Positions 63,322 to 64,000 of a stretch of DNA of 64,000 nt are shown here, in pieces. Each line of letters starts with the position of its first letter. Position 1 is the stretch's first letter. The stretch comes from Leucobacter sp. OLIS6 (lineage in GTDB: Bacteria; Actinomycetota; Actinomycetes; Actinomycetales; Microbacteriaceae): positions 62,001 through 126,000 of the forward strand of contig NZ_MRAV01000013.1 in NCBI RefSeq assembly GCF_002752355.1, written 5' to 3'. The notes below the pieces were generated by a model. It searched no databases, had not been told where the DNA came from, and worked only from the letters and a program-made list of their open reading frames with translations. A program made the translations under genes and the position numbers.

Positions 63322-64000
63322 TCAGAGTTCGGAGAGCTCGAAGGTTTGATCCTCGGGGTCTGGGCCCCACGGGCCGAAGATCGGAGCGTCGGGGTCGTCG
63401 ACCGTCGCGTACGTCTCGACCGGGCTTCCGCGGAACGCTCCGTCGCAGGCGCGGAACGTGAACATGTAGAAACCGCCGGCCTGCATGCGGAGCCGTCGGA
63501 GGGCGGATCCGCTCGCGTCCAGCGGGACCGAGGCCACCTGGCCGGCCATCGACTGCAGGCAGACGGTGCCGCTCGGCGCGCCCTGGAATTGGAGCACGAG
63601 TCCGGTCGTCCTCGCCTCCGAGATGTCCATGGTCGGGGACCCCTCGAACCCGCGGACCGCGACCGGGAGGAGCGTGTAGCGGCCGGCGACCGCAGCGGAA
63701 CGCAGTTCTCCCGCGTACGCCCAGACCGAGTATTCGGTGGAGCCCGCGGTCGCGCTGAACGCCCGCAGATCGAAGGACCAGCCGCCGGACGGATCCACGG
63801 GCGCCGAGTACTGCCTCCCCGCGATCGAGACCGCGATCCGGGCGCCCGGAGAGGTGCGCCCCGCGATGACGGGAGCGAGGTATCCCGTGGAATCCGTGGG
63901 GGTCCGGAGCCCCGGCGCAAGTGCCGGCGTCTCCGTCTCGGGCCCCGGGCCGGTGTCCGGCCGCGGCCGCTCCGGCTCCGGTTGCTCCGGCTGCGGCCAA
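63322..64000 (-). CDS. C-terminal part of an Ig-like extracellular protein (partial)
   Basis: The reading frame is open to the window edge, so the N-terminus is missing; the visible part is about 225 residues. It begins with a Pro/Glu/Arg-rich linker (PEQPEPERPRPDTGPGPETE), followed by a bacterial Ig-like domain (ISPGARI-like start, GRQYSAPVDPSGGWSFDL) and a second beta-rich domain with two Cys. An in-frame ATG at 63798 is internal to the Ig domain. Probably a secreted or surface protein; no anchor is seen at the C-terminus. No function can be assigned. Confidence 0.65.
   Translation of the reverse strand, partial: WPQPEQPEPERPRPDTGPGPETETPALAPGLRTPTDSTGYLAPVIAGRTSPGARIAVSIAGRQYSAPVDPSGGWSFDLRAFSATAGSTEYSVWAYAGELRSAAVAGRYTLLPVAVRGFEGSPTMDISEARTTGLVLQFQGAPSGTVCLQSMAGQVASVPLDASGSALRRLRMQAGGFYMFTFRACDGAFRGSPVETYATVDDPDAPIFGPWGPDPEDQTFELSEL

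Overview
The window is one continuous stretch of a high-GC actinobacterial chromosome. Gene content and order point to the family Microbacteriaceae, and I would guess Leucobacter or a close relative. The reasons are the mtrA-mtrB-lpqB-ComF-hpf-secA block, flanked upstream by a DUF5719 gene, a DUF3499 gene and a degenerate zincin-family gene; the rplJ-rplL pair behind an L10 leader RNA; many GTG starts and ATGA/GTGA overlaps; and HtaA-type heme proteins. Genus is inference. I see no phage, transposase, CRISPR or integrase.

Layout. 1-14 kb is housekeeping: the end of a large membrane protein (probably a glycosyltransferase), DUF5719, DUF3499, the zincin-family protein, mtrA/mtrB/lpqB, ComF, hpf, secA, a DsbA-like protein and tRNA-Thr. 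14-16 kb holds a YdcZ-type transporter and msrB. 16-22.3 kb is an iron/heme surface locus: a DtxR/IdeR-type box precedes a 1752-residue repeat protein with two HtaA domains, followed by a 300-residue single-HtaA protein. 22.3-31.5 kb is an amino-sugar locus. A minus-strand operon (SIS isomerase/deaminase, ROK kinase, PfkB kinase, class II aldolase, DeoR regulator, NagA) diverges from a CUT1-type importer (binding protein plus two permeases, no ATPase). Together they fit a non-PTS N-acetylgalactosamine or similar route.

31.6-36.8 kb carries a YtcJ-like amidohydrolase behind a GntR-like palindrome, an MFS exporter, an AraC regulator and a LacI regulator. 36.9-43.3 kb is a complete peptide-type ABC importer behind two LacI-type operators, followed by a C45-family N-terminal-nucleophile hydrolase. 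43.4-45.8 kb has initiator tRNA-Met, a YoaK/DUF1275 protein, an LLM flavin oxidoreductase and a YrdB-like protein. 45.8-52.3 kb has a second amidohydrolase with a second complete peptide-type ABC importer. 52.3-55.3 kb is an NfeD-flotillin-PH-domain operon. 55.4-58.2 kb has a YqaJ nuclease-like gene, an orphan response regulator and the L10 leader with rplJ-rplL. 58.3-62.2 kb encodes an asymmetric heterodimeric ABC exporter, followed by the SRP RNA gene. The end holds a LuxR-type regulator with a divergent receiver domain and the C-terminal part of an Ig-like surface protein that runs off the window.

The most interesting parts are the repeat-built HtaA protein with its iron box, the two catabolic-looking peptide-importer/hydrolase loci, the non-PTS amino-sugar locus, and several long perfect inverted repeats between genes. 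All assignments come from reading the sequence; no database search was run.
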